Source: Dillenia suffruticosa (Eukaryota > Streptophyta > Magnoliopsida > Dilleniales > Dilleniaceae). Taken from it: DNA of 64,000 bases. Of this stretch, positions 1 through 14,257 are shown one piece after another. The position numbers and the translations under genes were made by a program. How positions within the stretch are numbered: position 1 is the first letter of the stretch; every line of letters begins with the position of its first letter. Below the pieces are notes generated by a model that was given only the letters and a program-made list of their open reading frames with translations, was not told where the DNA came from and did no database searches. The stretch is taken from positions 13,305,001-13,369,000 of the forward strand of contig JAVTVX010000031.1 in NCBI GenBank assembly GCA_033439265.1. Direction: 5' to 3'.

Positions 1-59
1 GGTTTTAATAGCTTGCTATTACAAGTGCCTAAGAAACTATATTCATCTTCTATCTTACA

Positions 60-61
<2 letters not shown>

Positions 62-98
<37 letters not shown>
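62..98. repeat. (TC)n microsatellite
   Basis: Uninterrupted CT dinucleotide run. Similar long CT/GA runs recur through the window. Confidence 0.95.
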
Positions 99-100
<2 letters not shown>

Positions 101-859
101 ATTTCACAAACATACGATATTTAGGATAATTGATCGCATAGCCTTTTTTTCTTTCCTGTGGTTTGATGCATATGGATTATGTAGTTTATTTGATTAGGAG
201 AAAAGGCAGGATTTAATCAAAGGAAACCATTCACAAAATTAATTGATTAATTAAAAAAAAAGGAGAGCATTGTAATTAATTTCAAAGAATTCATTTCACA
301 TCCACAATAATTGAAATTTGATCGAAAAATGTTAAAGAGGCTGGATAACAAAGAATGAACTATTTGTGATTCACCACCCTTGTGTTGTTTTTTCTCCTAT
401 TGCAGACACATTACTATTACAATAGTTCTTATTCTTTTATTTTTGGTATGATAGACCATAATATGCACCATGCCAAGTAGGTGCACTGGTTCATTAACTC
501 AAAAAATCCCCTTACCTTTCTTTAATAGGAAATCTAATTAATGTCAAACGATTGCTAATACATTCTTTTATTTTTATCGATATATATATATTTTTTATCT
601 CGGTTTAAATTTTACTAATGATAATATAAGGGGTTAAAATTATGAAAATATTGGATATTAACAGAAAGCTTATTGTGTAATAGAATGAGAAGTGAGGATA
701 AGATGACGGAATGGAGAAGGATTAGCCATTGGTGTGTGAGATTAGAAGAAGTAATATGCAAGAGAGAGAAATCAATACAAAGGGAGGAAGGTAGTGTGCA
801 GTTTTTACAGGAGAGGATGGGCAATTTTGACAGCATAATGGTTCATACTATTGGGAGAT

Positions 860-925
860 ATTGATACAAATCCCTCTCCCCGATCCCATAATTTTAAATT
901 CAAAATTTTTTATAACAAAAACAAA
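860..925 (+). repeat. diverged short tRNA-like SINE relic
   Basis: The text around 'GATACAAATCCCTCTCCCC' followed by a TTCAAA box and a TATAACAAAAA tail matches the better preserved short elements at 18291-18376 and 53832-53914. No target duplication was found, so this is a tentative old copy. Confidence 0.35.
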
Positions 926-1324
926 AACTATCGGGAGATATCGGGAGAATCTTTATTGGGTTAAACATGGTTCATGCAAAGAATTGGTACAAACATTTTC
1001 GGCTTCTTCCAACTCCAAAACTAGACTATCGTGGGGGAAATACACTAAAATCTCTCTCTCTCTCTCTCTCTCTCCTTTTTTTGGTATCCCTCTCTTTTTT
1101 TTTTTTTTCTCTCTCTCTCAGTGTTAGGCGAGATTACCTGGGGTTGAGCTTTGTATTATTGGGCTCACAGAAGGCTTGAGGAGCTCAAGTGTGGCCCAGA
1201 GGATGTATCTATCTAAGGTATCCAAGCCCTTTAAGGATTGGGAATTGGGACGGGCCGACAACAACCAAATATAATGGGCAAGTTGAATATTTTTTTTTTT
1301 TTGAGTGTAAGTAAATGTTTGTTA

Positions 1325-1490
1325 CCGTTCGGTCTCCGAATTTAATTCAACTAATCTAACTGAGTACTGTGAGATTTATTAAAAAGTTAATTCTCTCGAT
1401 ACTTATCTTTTTATTCTTAATATTTAAATTTGATATTTTAATTAAAAAAATTTAACATTACATCCGGCCATACAATTTGTATAATATAAG
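1325..1490 (-). repeat. SINE copy (long family), diverged
   Basis: Shares the ordered landmarks of the copies at 2456-2633 and 50668-50836: a TAATCTAACTGAGTACTGTGAG-like block, then a GTTAATTCTCTCGATACTTATC-like block. In reverse complement these follow a tRNA-like head. Its target duplication is not recognisable. Confidence 0.5.
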
Positions 1491-1565
1491 AACTAAGAAG
1501 CAATCTCATTCCCAAGAGGCAAAAACTCAAAAAACTTGTAATATTAAAAGGACATCATTACCTCT

Positions 1566-1761
1566 GATTTTTTTTTTTTGGTAGTTTGACATTTCAGTAT
1601 CTAGGGTTTCGTCCCGACTAATCCGGAATCGACCTAACTGTCGGATCTCATTTGAGAGGGCGGTCTCTCAATATTATTTTCTCCGTACCTAGTGGGAGTC
1701 GAACTTCCGACCTGATTAAAGAACGAAAGCATTCTTTCCACCTACGCCAACAAATACCGGT
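1566..1761 (-). mobile_element. tRNA-derived SINE with 12-bp target duplication
   Basis: Read on the minus strand, this 196-bp element starts with a tRNA-like head (box A about TGGCGTAGGTGG, box B about GAAGTTCGACTCCC), continues with a body containing GATCCGACAGTTAGGTCG, and ends in an A run (poly-T at 1569-1579 on plus). It is flanked by a perfect direct repeat ATCATTACCTCT at 1554-1565 and 1762-1773. That is the signature of LINE-mediated retroposition. It is the least decayed member of the long SINE family in this window. Confidence 0.85.
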
Positions 1762-2455
1762 ATCATTACCTCTTATGAGCTCGATCAATAATAGAGGAAG
1801 AAAATAGTGCATTGTATTAGCATCAATTCTGTGACTACTTCGTTATCGACTAAAATTGCTTTCACTCTTGAATTATGGTAGACTGCATTAACATTTATGC
1901 AATTATCAAAATGTTCGATCTCTTTTTTTTTTTTTTTTTCTAATCTAACAGTGAGAGCACATTCCGTAGAGAAAGCAAAGCAAATAAATAAAAGAAAGTA
2001 TATCGATCCAATAACCTCATAATAATATATATATATTTTTTTATAATGACAATTCAAAGAAAAGAAATACGTGACACCTGATTCAAGAAAGCACCTAAAT
2101 ATTATAACATTTCCCTCACAATAAACATACATATGTGCGTATATATAATATATATATATTAGATATACAGTATACAGATTAAAAATGCAAGTAAGACTTC
2201 AGCATGTAGCACCTCTCCATTTTTTGAGCACACTTGCAATCACCACAGCCCCCACAAAATTGAGAAGGCATTTCATAAAAAGAACTGGCATTGATTTGTT
2301 CTTTTTTCCGATTTTAAATCAATAAGATGAGTAAAACCGTGACAATAACAGGAACACAAACAGACCCAATAGTCTAAAACCAAAAAAACTTAAGCACCAA
2401 AGAGGGGGTTACATGCGATTTCATAAGTTAGCTGTGATCCATTTTCATGTGTTTT

Positions 2456-2633
2456 TTATATTTTTTTTGTTGACTAACCGATATCCAAGTTATCTGATTA
2501 ATCTGGTTCGAATACTGTGAGATTCAATTTGAGGGTTAACTCTTTTAGTGCCTTTTTTCTTATTTTGAAGACTAGTACTCAAAATTTTAATTAAAAGAGT
2601 ATAGTATTCTGTTACTAAACCTGTCGAATATTG
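2456..2633 (-). mobile_element. SINE copy (long family) with 15-bp target duplication
   Basis: A 178-bp insertion flanked by the perfect repeat ATTTTCATGTGTTTT (2441-2455 and 2634-2648). The poly-T on its left edge is the A tail of a minus-strand element. The internal blocks (TTAATCTGGTTCGAATACTG, then GGGTTAACTCTTTTAGTGCC) match the other copies. Confidence 0.8.
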
Positions 2634-2857
2634 ATTTTCATGTGTTTTATATATAAAATAATACATCAAGATTTAAAAGTATTTTGTTAAAAATTGGATG
2701 TGTGTGTATATATATATATTCTTTAAGGATGAAATTCCGATATCACAAAGTATTTTGTAAAAATAAGTGACATTTTTACCTGTGTAAACCAAAAAAAAAT
2801 AATAATAAAAGTGACTTTTTGATTCAAAAACCTTAATTTTATAAATGTAATCTAACA

Positions 2858-2942
2858 GGGGCAATGGCCGAGTCGTCCAAGGTTCCAGATTTGGGTTTAG
2901 GCTCTGGTCCGAAACAGGTGGCTTCAAATCCTACATTTTTCA
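2858..2942 (+). pseudogene. tRNA-Leu(UAG)-like pseudogene
   Basis: The order TGGCCGAG (D arm), CCAGATTT...AGGCTCTGG (anticodon arm with TAG), TCCGAAA (variable arm) and TTCAAATCC (T arm) is that of a plant type II tRNA-Leu(UAG). About six extra bases widen the anticodon loop, and the acceptor ends pair poorly. It is therefore unlikely to be a working tRNA. It may be a tRNA retrocopy or a SINE head. Confidence 0.65.
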
Positions 2943-3108
2943 GTTTTTCTCTTTTCATTTATGGTCCTGTTTGGGTACCAAAGACGCTGAAGAAGATGGC
3001 GCCATTTCTCATCTAGATGAGGTTCCATCCACAGCCATACCATCCCACCACATTTTGGATAGACAACAATAGTCAAAGCAATGGAGCCCGCCATTTCAAA
3101 AACCAGAA

Positions 3109-3325
3109 GAGGACACAAAACCCACGTCGGCCGGTCTCCCCCTATCTTAAGAAGCATCCCTTTTCTTGTGTACTAGTATACTAGATGCCCAAATCGTTGA
3201 CCTTTACTTGCAATTTGCACACAGAAAAGGACAAAAAACCAACGTTTGTCCGGTCTCTCCCATATCTTAAAAGTATCCTTTTCTTGTGTACCACATGCCC
3301 AAATCCTTGACCACCAATTTGCGGA
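3109..3325 (+). repeat. ~110-bp imperfect tandem duplication
   Basis: Two adjacent units (about 3109-3215 and 3220-3325) share, in order, GGACAAAA...CC, CCGGTCTC, TATCTTAA, TCCTTTTCTTGTGTAC, ATGCCCAAAT and CAATTTGC. They differ by substitutions and small indels. No gene is associated. Confidence 0.75.
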
Positions 3326-3540
3326 ATCAAGAGTACACACGGTTTTGGGTACCTTCATTTCTTATTTTCTTCGTATATTCTTTTCACTCTCGTGACTCTG
3401 TCCCCAAGTCCTACCAGAGTTCGGTGGAAATTTTATAATAAAATTTTTCAATCGGCTATTTTTCTTTTCAGAGAGAGATACTTAAATAAAATTAAAAAAA
3501 TCATATCGTTATAATTCATTTACCAATACAGTTAATTATT

Positions 3541-3626
3541 GTCGATAAATTTCAACTAAAATAACACTAATCCCCTCGTTCTTATAATAGATTAGAATTC
3601 AAATTTTATTATAAATAAAAAAAAAA
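3541..3626 (+). mobile_element. short (~86 bp) tRNA-like SINE
   Basis: An 86-bp segment ending in an A run, flanked by near-identical 14-bp repeats (3527-3540 and 3627-3640, two mismatches). It contains CACTAATCCCCTCG and a box-B-like GAATTCAAATT, as in the other short elements of the window. Confidence 0.6.
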
Positions 3627-4221
3627 TACAACTAATTATTCCACTCCGTAAAGAGTGTTCTAAGTGATGGATATTATAGAAATAATTGCCTTCAGACTGT
3701 ACTTAACCTTTATACATGGCTTCCCTCGATTTAGTGTAATGAAAATAATCCTCAAGTAATTTTGTTTATTGAGATTGAAAATTCAACTGATTTGATTAGT
3801 AATCCATGAATTAAATATTTTGAAATATAGATATTGAGTTTTATTATTTTAATAAAATTATAAAACAAACTACGTTTGTAAAGAGCGTTTTCAAGGATGG
3901 GGATTATGACCACTAGATTATCTCTTTGGGGACGATATGTAAACCTTGTAATAACGCATATGAGTGTAAATACGTTTGTAATTTTGTTCATCCTTTAAAA
4001 TAAGTAAAATAATAGATATCTGTTGTGTTTTAATAATTTTATTTTATGATAAAATGGGTTATAATTAAGATAATAAACTCTGATATTTCAATATAATTTT
4101 ATAATGATTTAAATTCTTGAACACCAGTGCCTTCGCATTCCTTCCAGAAAAGCATCATAAGAGTGAATTAGTTTTTTAATCAATGGAATGACTGAAAACG
4201 AATCATGGGTCTATTCTATTT

Positions 4222-4385
4222 GGTCAACATTAATCATAGTGGCTTAAGTCTCTCTTTCACAGGATTGGGGTTGGTGGGTGGCAGGGCAAGTTTTAGGAAA
4301 TTCCGGTGCACAATATCGTGGTCTTAGCTACCTTCACTCGAATGAGCCCCCAAGTTTTGATCATTGATCAAACACTTTTAGTCAA
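4222..4385 (+). promoter_or_regulatory. candidate W-boxes upstream of the FLS2-like gene
   Basis: Two reverse-oriented W-box cores, TTGACC (as GGTCAA at 4222-4227) and TTGACT (as AGTCAA at 4380-4385), lie 310 and 145 bases upstream of the start codon. WRKY factors bind this core and regulate many immune receptor genes. Short motifs like these also occur by chance, so the assignment is weak. Confidence 0.3.
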
Positions 4386-4486
4386 CATTCGATGGAACCA
4401 AATAAGATTATCATTATTCTAATGACATATGCTTTGTGGGCCTTTAGCAAATTCTATGTAACATTCCTTTTACTTAAACATTTTGA

Positions 4487-8139
<3,653 letters not shown>

Positions 8140-8699
8140 TGTTCTTACGTAGTCAATAGATTACTAGCATTTTCGGAAATAGCTGATCCTCTTATCTAGC
8201 TTGCAAAGATTGAAATGGATTTTCAAGTCCTCCCTTAGGTCGAGGCAAATGGGATTTCATGTTCTCTTTATTTTATTGTGCTCAAGCTATTTGCAAGTTT
8301 TTAAATATCTTTGTTGTCAGTATATTCAAATTCTCTAGAAGCAATTCATACCTGGGAACTGGGAATAGTTTGCAATTTGTATGAAGAGAAAACCTTAAAT
8401 TTTACAACCAGCAAAGAGAAAAACAAACCTTAATTTTCTCTTATTCTATCTATTGGCCATCGCGAGTTTAATGTAAGGTCTTTCATGGTATTTTTGCTGT
8501 CTGCTATTTCGCACTTCATCAAGGATTGCAATTAAACATTTGTATAGAATCCATTCAAGCTAGATTTCTACATATTGAATAACTTCAATGTGTTACAAAT
8601 TTGACAGTGACCGCATCTCAAGATCAATTCTCAAAAACGAAAACCAGTCGGCCTTCAACAAAATTGGCATTTCCAAGGAACAGTACAAGCAAAATTCAC
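8140..8699. other. 3' flank between convergent genes
   Basis: AT-rich spacer holding the likely 3' UTR of the receptor gene and of the minus-strand gene that ends at 8700. Nothing else recognised. Confidence 0.5.
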
Positions 8700-9502
8700 T
8701 CAGTGCAAGGGAGGATCAATATGCAGAAACTCGTATGTTGTACAAGGAAACTCAACGCCCTCAAAATCACCAACTTTTTCAGAAACAAAAGTAGCTTTAC
8801 CCAAAAGCAAATGAGCCAATCTCCTAGGCTCTTTTCTCTCCTCTACACAATCACCACAAAAGTGCTTTATCCAACCGTTCATTCTCTCCACTTCTCTCGT
8901 ACACTTGGGTCCCTTAACCCCAACAATCCTCTCATAAAACTCACCATCACAACAACAATCTCTATTTCCACCACAACATTTCGGAACCAAAAAGGCCTTT
9001 TTTAGCTCTTCTTCAGTGAAATCAGATAGACCCAGAAGCTGAATCCGCATTTGGATGTCATCAATCTCATTTTCTACCCTTTCAGGAGGATTTTGGGAAG
9101 TGGATGTTGATGGGTTTCTGGGAAACCAATAGAATTTGAGAGAAATTCCTGTGGGGTTTCACTGTCTTCTTCCGGTTCAGGGTTTGTGGTGCTTTCTGAT
9201 TTTCAATGTTGAGATAGAGAGGAGTGCCCAGAGACTCGGTTGCTGTGTAAATGCTATTGCTATCAGATTGGCATTGCTTTTGATGCTGCTCTCCAAGTGG
9301 TTGAGGTAAAGAAAGATTGTTGTTTTGAAATGGGTTTTCCAATTTCAGTCTCTTCTCCTCCTTTGGTGCTCAGTCTCTTCTCCTCCTGTTCATATGTCAA
9401 ACATGTAATAAACAAAATTGAACTTTAGTCCTACGAAAGAGAGAGAGAGATTACCTGTCCAAGGGAGGAGAAGAAATTTGAGTGGATTGAAGATGGCTGC
9501 AT
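8700..9502 (-). pseudogene. uncharacterised plant Cys-rich protein gene, frame disrupted
   Basis: A small exon (9455-9502, start MQPSSIHSNF, ending SSLGQ before GTAATC) can be joined to an exon starting EEKRLKLENPF near 9360, using an AG inside a duplicated 17-bp stretch. That frame runs to about 9200. The plausible coding content then moves to a second frame (acidic NPEPEEDSETPQEF) and near 9095 to a third, which stays open to the stop at 8700. The C-terminal part looks coding: FTEEELKKAF, a CCGG..DCCC cluster, MNGWIKHFC, EPRRLAHLLLGKA and an ending EFLHIDPP. It resembles plant-specific proteins of unknown function. It is either a pseudogene with two frameshifts or a real gene with sequence errors. 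Confidence 0.5.
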
Positions 9503-9790
9503 CCGTAGTTCTCTGTCAAAAGAGATGACTAAAAGAGGTTAACATTCATTAGAGAGAAGTTTTGGGCCTACCAAGTCGCTGCCATTCCATGCCCAGAAAT
9601 ACATATGCACTCATTATGGGCCCTCGTGGTCCATACAGTTCAATAGCTCTAGCCCGGCCCCTTAAACATTCACTCCTTTTTTTGTTGATGGATTTGATGT
9701 GGAAGGATTCAAGAGTGCGTCTGGGAGCACGAGGCTTTGCCATGGACTGATAGTGGAGTAGGAGGGAACAGAGAGAGGACATTCACTCCT

Positions 9791-9895
9791 TTTTTTTTTT
9801 TTTTTTTTTTTTGTTCGACTCAAACACAAATCTATTATAAGAAGAAGAAAATTGATGTCACTTGAGTTGAAACTCATCGGCATATTCACTCTTTA
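9791..9895 (-). repeat. short tRNA-like SINE relic with long A tail
   Basis: Read on minus: GAGTTTCAACTCAAGTGACA, then TCAATTTTC...TTATAATAG, then a box-B-like GTTTGAGTCGAAC, then about 22 A. The layout matches the other short elements. No target duplication was identified. Confidence 0.4.
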
Positions 9896-9961
9896 CTCCT
9901 TGGTACAAAAGATTCATCCTCTAATCATGCCCTACATAGGAGTTTTCATTTGAATATGATT

Positions 9962-10211
9962 TTTTTTTCTTGACCAATCAATATCCGATAATCAATTTAT
10001 TAATTCCAAATAATTCGATTTGAACTAAATGTCAGATCCATTAAGGGGATGAGCTTTCCCGGTATTCTTTTTTTTATTCATAAAATTCGAATATAAGAAC
10101 TTGATTAAACAAATTCAATATCTTTACCATTTTACCAACAAAGCTTTGGTTTTAGCAAAAAAAAAATAAAAAATAAAAAATAAAAAAAATAAAAAAAAAA
10201 ACAAAGATTTG
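9962..10211 (-). mobile_element. SINE copy (long family) with 20-bp target duplication
   Basis: Flanked by GTTTTCATTTGRATATGATT at 9942-9961 and 10212-10231 (one mismatch). The left poly-T is the A tail of a minus-strand element. An A-rich stretch (about 10157-10200) near the right edge is itself bracketed by CAAAGMTTTGGTTTT repeats, suggesting a second, nested event. Confidence 0.75.
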
Positions 10212-10785
10212 GTTTTCATTTGGATATGATTAGTGTTACTTCAACAGTTAGGGTGATTGGGCTGCGTCTAGGGATCCTCAACTGAGCCCCAAATTCAGTC
10301 AGGGTGTCTTTTTTTTTGTTGGTGAATAGGGTGTCATTTTACCTCAAGCACCTCAACTCGTTTAAGGTAGACTTGCTTGTCTTCACGGGGTCGTCACGGT
10401 CATGTTGTTGAAGAAGTTCAAGTTTGGACGAGTGAGGTTGGTAAATTATTGAGATTAGGCAATTTTTAATTATAAAAATTTATTAATATAATAATAATTT
10501 AAATTCATTTTACCGAAAAAAATTTATTTGTCATCACTACAAAATTTTATATTTTTTATTTAAATACTTTTATTTCAGTTAAAAAAATGTTTATGATAAA
10601 ATAAAACAAATATTGGCTAACCAGATTTTCAAAAGACTACCTAGTCAAAGGAGCCGACTCCAATTATGTTGGAAACCAATGAAAAATATTATATTGAGGT
10701 AACTCTTTCTAAATTGAATTTAATAATATTCAAATTACATTAATCAAAATATAATTTTAAATAATAGTTAATTATATTAAACAAA

Positions 10786-10789
<4 letters not shown>

Positions 10790-10820
<31 letters not shown>
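10790..10820. repeat. (TA)n microsatellite
   Basis: Pure TA run. A short tRNA-like relic lies just beside it (about 10821-10900, minus). Confidence 0.95.
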
Positions 10821-10823
<3 letters not shown>

Positions 10824-11286
10824 TTCATAATAAGAGTCGAATCTAAACCTATTACAAGAGGAAGGGGATTGATACCATTTGAACTAAAATTTATTGTATA
10901 TATCACTTCGACGGTGCAAGTTGTGTACAACGGAGCTCTCAGTTATGGAACCCAAAACTGGCTCCGAAATACCTCCAAGCTGGCGGGACAAGCCAATATT
11001 TTTTTCATCTATTCAAACAAAATGCTAATCGGTTTCATAATCGGAGTGCGAAAATGCCAGCTCCAAGTTGGTAGGCCATGTCTGCATTTCCTTGTTTTTT
11101 TTTGTCATAAGCAAAATGTTTATTATTCAAAAAATAAAATATTCTGTTCGTAATGTATGAAACTCAAAACTCACATTTAAAATTGAAGTTTGAACTTTTC
11201 AAATTCAGTCAAAATTGTAAAGTCAACTAGTTTTACTCGTCTCGTATTGTATCTTATGCTTTAATTTGATGAAATTTCGGATACTC

Positions 11287-11291
<5 letters not shown>

Positions 11292-11343
<52 letters not shown>
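11292..11343. repeat. (GA)n microsatellite
   Basis: Perfect GA run of about 26 units, downstream of the minus-strand Lhcb1 gene. Confidence 0.97.
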
Positions 11344-11346
<3 letters not shown>

Positions 11347-11611
11347 CTAACTTGAAATGGAAAGGAAAATGGGGACACACATTGCCGTGACAAAATTCTC
11401 ACAGGTTCATTCCTAAGCATCCATCCAAATATAAGTAGGGTAGTACACATAATTCACAATTTCTGATATTAGATCAGCGCACCCATTTTACAACACCTCA
11501 ACGCACGCACATTCTCTTCTCACACAAGCACAATAATTTAAAAGGGAAAACCCAATTCCCAAGATGTCAACTAGGGTTGGGAGAGAAAAATTGTGATTAT
11601 CATACGGTCAT

Positions 11612-12400
11612 TCACTTTCCGGGGACGAAGTTGGTAGCATATGCCCAGGCATTGTTGTTGACGGGGTCAGCAAGGTGATCGGCAAGGTTCTCCAATGGAC
11701 CCTTTCCGGTGACAATAGCCTGAACAAAGAATCCGAACATGGAGAACATGGCAAGCCTGCCATTCTTGATTTCCTTGACCTTGAGCTCAGCAAAGGCTTC
11801 CGGGTCATCAGCAAGGCCCAACGGGTCGAAGCTACCACCGGGGTAGAGTGGGTCAGTGACCTCACCGAGTGGCCCACCAGCGATGCGGTAGCCCTCAACG
11901 GCACCCATCAAGATAACTTGGCAAGCCCAAATGGCAAGAATGCTTTGGGCATGGATCAAGCTTGGGTTGCCCAGGTAGTCAAGGCCACCCGGGCTGAAGA
12001 TTTGGGCTCCGGCCTTGAACCACACGGCCTCACCAAACTTGACACCGTTGCGTGCCAAGAGCTCAGGGAAGACGCATCCAAGAGCTCCAAGCATGGCCCA
12101 TCTGCAATGGATCACCTCGAGCTCACGGTTCTTGGCGAAGGTCTCTGGGTCAGCGGACAGCCCAGCAGTGTCCCACCCGTAGTCGCCAGGGAATTCACCA
12201 GTGAGGTAGCTTGGGGGCTCACCAGAGAATGGGCCCAAGTACTTGACTCGGTCCGGCCCATACCACGGGCTGCCAGGGGGACCTGGCCTGGGGCCAGTTT
12301 TCCTCATGGAGACTCTCCCGGTGCTTAGCACCTCAGGAGCCAGCTTCACCACCTTTCCGGCGAATGATGGGGAGGAGAGGGCCATTGTAGAGGCTGCCAT
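11612..12400 (-). CDS. LHCB1: chlorophyll a/b-binding protein, LHCII type I (copy 1)
   Basis: Major light-harvesting antenna protein of photosystem II in the thylakoid membrane. It is a single 262-residue exon; intronless structure is typical of Lhcb1. Residues 1-32 are the chloroplast transit peptide. The mature end RKT places the state-transition phosphothreonine at T35. The trimerisation motif WYGPDR (46-51), the helix B motif [12 protein letters not shown] and the helix A motif [12 protein letters not shown] (both carry chlorophyll ligands) and the C-terminus ATNFVPGK are all present. The stretch after RKT is short and Pro/Gly-rich compared with common Lhcb1 proteins. Only two residues appear to differ from the divergently oriented copy at 14258-15046. 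Confidence 0.96.
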   Translation of the reverse strand: MAASTMALSSPSFAGKVVKLAPEVLSTGRVSMRKTGPRPGPPGSPWYGPDRVKYLGPFSGEPPSYLTGEFPGDYGWDTAGLSADPETFAKNRELEVIHCRWAMLGALGCVFPELLARNGVKFGEAVWFKAGAQIFSPGGLDYLGNPSLIHAQSILAIWACQVILMGAVEGYRIAGGPLGEVTDPLYPGGSFDPLGLADDPEAFAELKVKEIKNGRLAMFSMFGFFVQAIVTGKGPLENLADHLADPVNNNAWAYATNFVPGK

Positions 12401-12525
12401 TGTTTGAACTCAAACGAATACCAAGCCTAGGAAAAGTTGTTTCAAAGAAGAGCTGGTTGGTACTCTCAGTTTGTGGTTTGGGCTTATTGGGCCTTGTCAA
12501 GGTTCAGTTTAAATTGCAGAGGGTC

Positions 12526-12561
12526 CTTATCTTAGAAGATCTCTATCTACATCCTCATTGG
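12526..12561 (-). promoter_or_regulatory. CCAAT-GATA-GATAAG light-responsive module, Lhcb1 copy 1
   Basis: Read on minus: CCAAT (12557-12561), GATA (12544-12547), GATAAG (12526-12531), spanning 36 bases about 130-160 bases before the start codon. CAB promoters characteristically carry GATA motifs downstream of a CCAAT box. The other Lhcb1 copy has the same elements over the same 36-base span. Confidence 0.7.
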
Positions 12562-12707
12562 TTGTTGACATTGTTTGGAAATTTCTACGATTTCCTCCGT
12601 GTCATTCTGTAAACCACTTGGTCACTTGATTTCAGACGATAGTCCTCCACTTGCCAAAAATCTTAACCCTAAGATCCATGCTCATTGCCTGGCCATTCAT
12701 ATGATGA

Positions 12708-12713
12708 CACGTG
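12708..12713 (+). promoter_or_regulatory. G-box CACGTG
   Basis: Perfect palindromic G-box about 310 bases upstream of the minus-strand Lhcb1 start. It is a common binding site for light-signalling bZIP/bHLH factors in photosynthesis promoters. Confidence 0.45.
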
Positions 12714-12761
12714 CTATAGCGGATGGTCCGATATCCTTAACAGAGAAAACGTGGATAGATT

Positions 12762-13644
12762 GATTTACTAGCAAAATGATTCAATATTCCACACGACTGT
12801 TTTGGGTGTCTCTACAGAAGTACAGGTTCATTCTCTTGACTTAGTCAAAATATGTCAAAATAAAAATATATAAAACTTACATTTACCCTTTGTCTAACCA
12901 ACATTATTAGAACGGTATAATATATTAATTCGTGAATTTTAAAATTATGATTCAATTGATAACAGTTGTTTTTCTAATAATAATTAAAAATTATATAAAA
13001 TTATTTTTTAAAATAAATGTATATTAATTTGATATTGTCATATAAAAATTTAAAAATAAAATTTTAATAAATATAAAATCAATGATCACTTTTAAAATTT
13101 ATATTAAATAATAAATTCAATTAATCAATTAATTTGAAAGATCGAGAGATCACGTGGAAGAGATAGGAAAGGAGAGGAGAAATTGATACATTTGAAGAGA
13201 TTTTTAGAGATTTTTATTTGTAAAAATTTTTTTAATGTCTTATAATCTAAAAGATTTCAATGTCTTTTTATTTAAAATTTAATAAACTAAATTCTATTGG
13301 ATTTCGCGTTTTATTAAAAAACTATGGTTTAATTATTTATACGATATTTTATTCAAACCGATTCGTTTTTTTCTTCATATCACTATCCAACCGTGGTCTG
13401 ATCACGACATGATACAATTATGATAATACTAGGTCTTCTTAACCAAGATCGGAAGTAAGGTCGAAGAATCTTGACCTCCTACAACCCAACTGAGGTTGCA
13501 TTTCTTCACCACCAAAAATGTTGAGAGGATAAGAGGTTAGAAGAACAAAATGTTGAGAGTAAATGGTAATTTGCGTTAGGGTTTTCTCATTTTTAATAAT
13601 AAGAATTCAAAATCAATAATACTTAGAATTCATGATATGGGCTA

Positions 13645-13681
<37 letters not shown>

Positions 13682-14100
13682 CCTATTTAATAAATATGTA
13701 GAATTCTTTTGAAATAATTTTTTTTTTCAATTTTATTTAAAAATGAATGTATTTCTTACCATTGATCGAAAAGAAAAGTGCTTGCAATTAACTCCTCTTA
13801 TTGAGTTGTGCATATCACATAGGAAAAAATAAAATTAGAAATATAGTTTAAATTGATTTTGGTGATTTAAATCTATCTCATCTTTTCATTCCTCAATGGG
13901 ATTTATTTTTCAAGCCATTCTTCCCTCCATCTATGCCTTTTTCTTTTGGGTTTTCTACTTTTTTGTGGTCTAAAAGGCTCCCTTGCATCTCAAGTGGGAA
14001 AATTAGGTGGGAATATCTATGACATACAGGGTGTAAAAATCTAAGAACTTGGTGGATTAGAAGATGCCAAGTGGAGAGAGAAAAACAAACCAAAAATCTA
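12762..14100. other. AT-rich spacer between divergent Lhcb1 genes
   Basis: Very AT-rich, with an (AT)n run at 13648-13678. No gene seen. Confidence 0.6.
13648..13678. repeat. (AT)n microsatellite
   Basis: Pure AT run. Confidence 0.95.
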
Positions 14101-14106
14101 GGATCT

Positions 14107-14172
14107 CCAATGAGAGTAGAGATAATGATGTCCCAAGATAAGGAGAGGCCTTGAACTGAAGTCCTATTAATA
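14107..14172 (+). promoter_or_regulatory. CCAAT-GATA-GATAAG module and TATA-like box, Lhcb1 copy 2
   Basis: CCAAT at 14107-14111, GATA at 14121-14124, GATAAG at 14137-14142 (again a 36-base span), then a TATA-like TATTAATA at 14165-14172, about 86 bases before the start codon. The order is that of a classical CAB promoter. Confidence 0.7.
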
Positions 14173-14257
14173 CCAACCTCCAACTTCCCTCATCTCCACC
14201 TCTGTCAACTTGGTATACTACACACTCATCACCTGAAAGAAAACAGTCTCACCAAAG

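Larger units (their letters stand above)
1..4200. other. intergenic, repeat-rich, no convincing gene
   Basis: No open frame here resembles a known protein. The stretch holds CT microsatellites, poly-T runs, SINE copies, a tRNA-Leu relic and a 110-bp tandem duplication, listed separately. Short frames at 673-1179 and 2673-3358 look like chance. Confidence 0.6.
9503..11600. other. intergenic, repeats only
   Basis: Contains poly-T at 9791-9812, a SINE copy, TA and GA microsatellites and short tRNA-like relics. No gene recognised. Confidence 0.55.
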
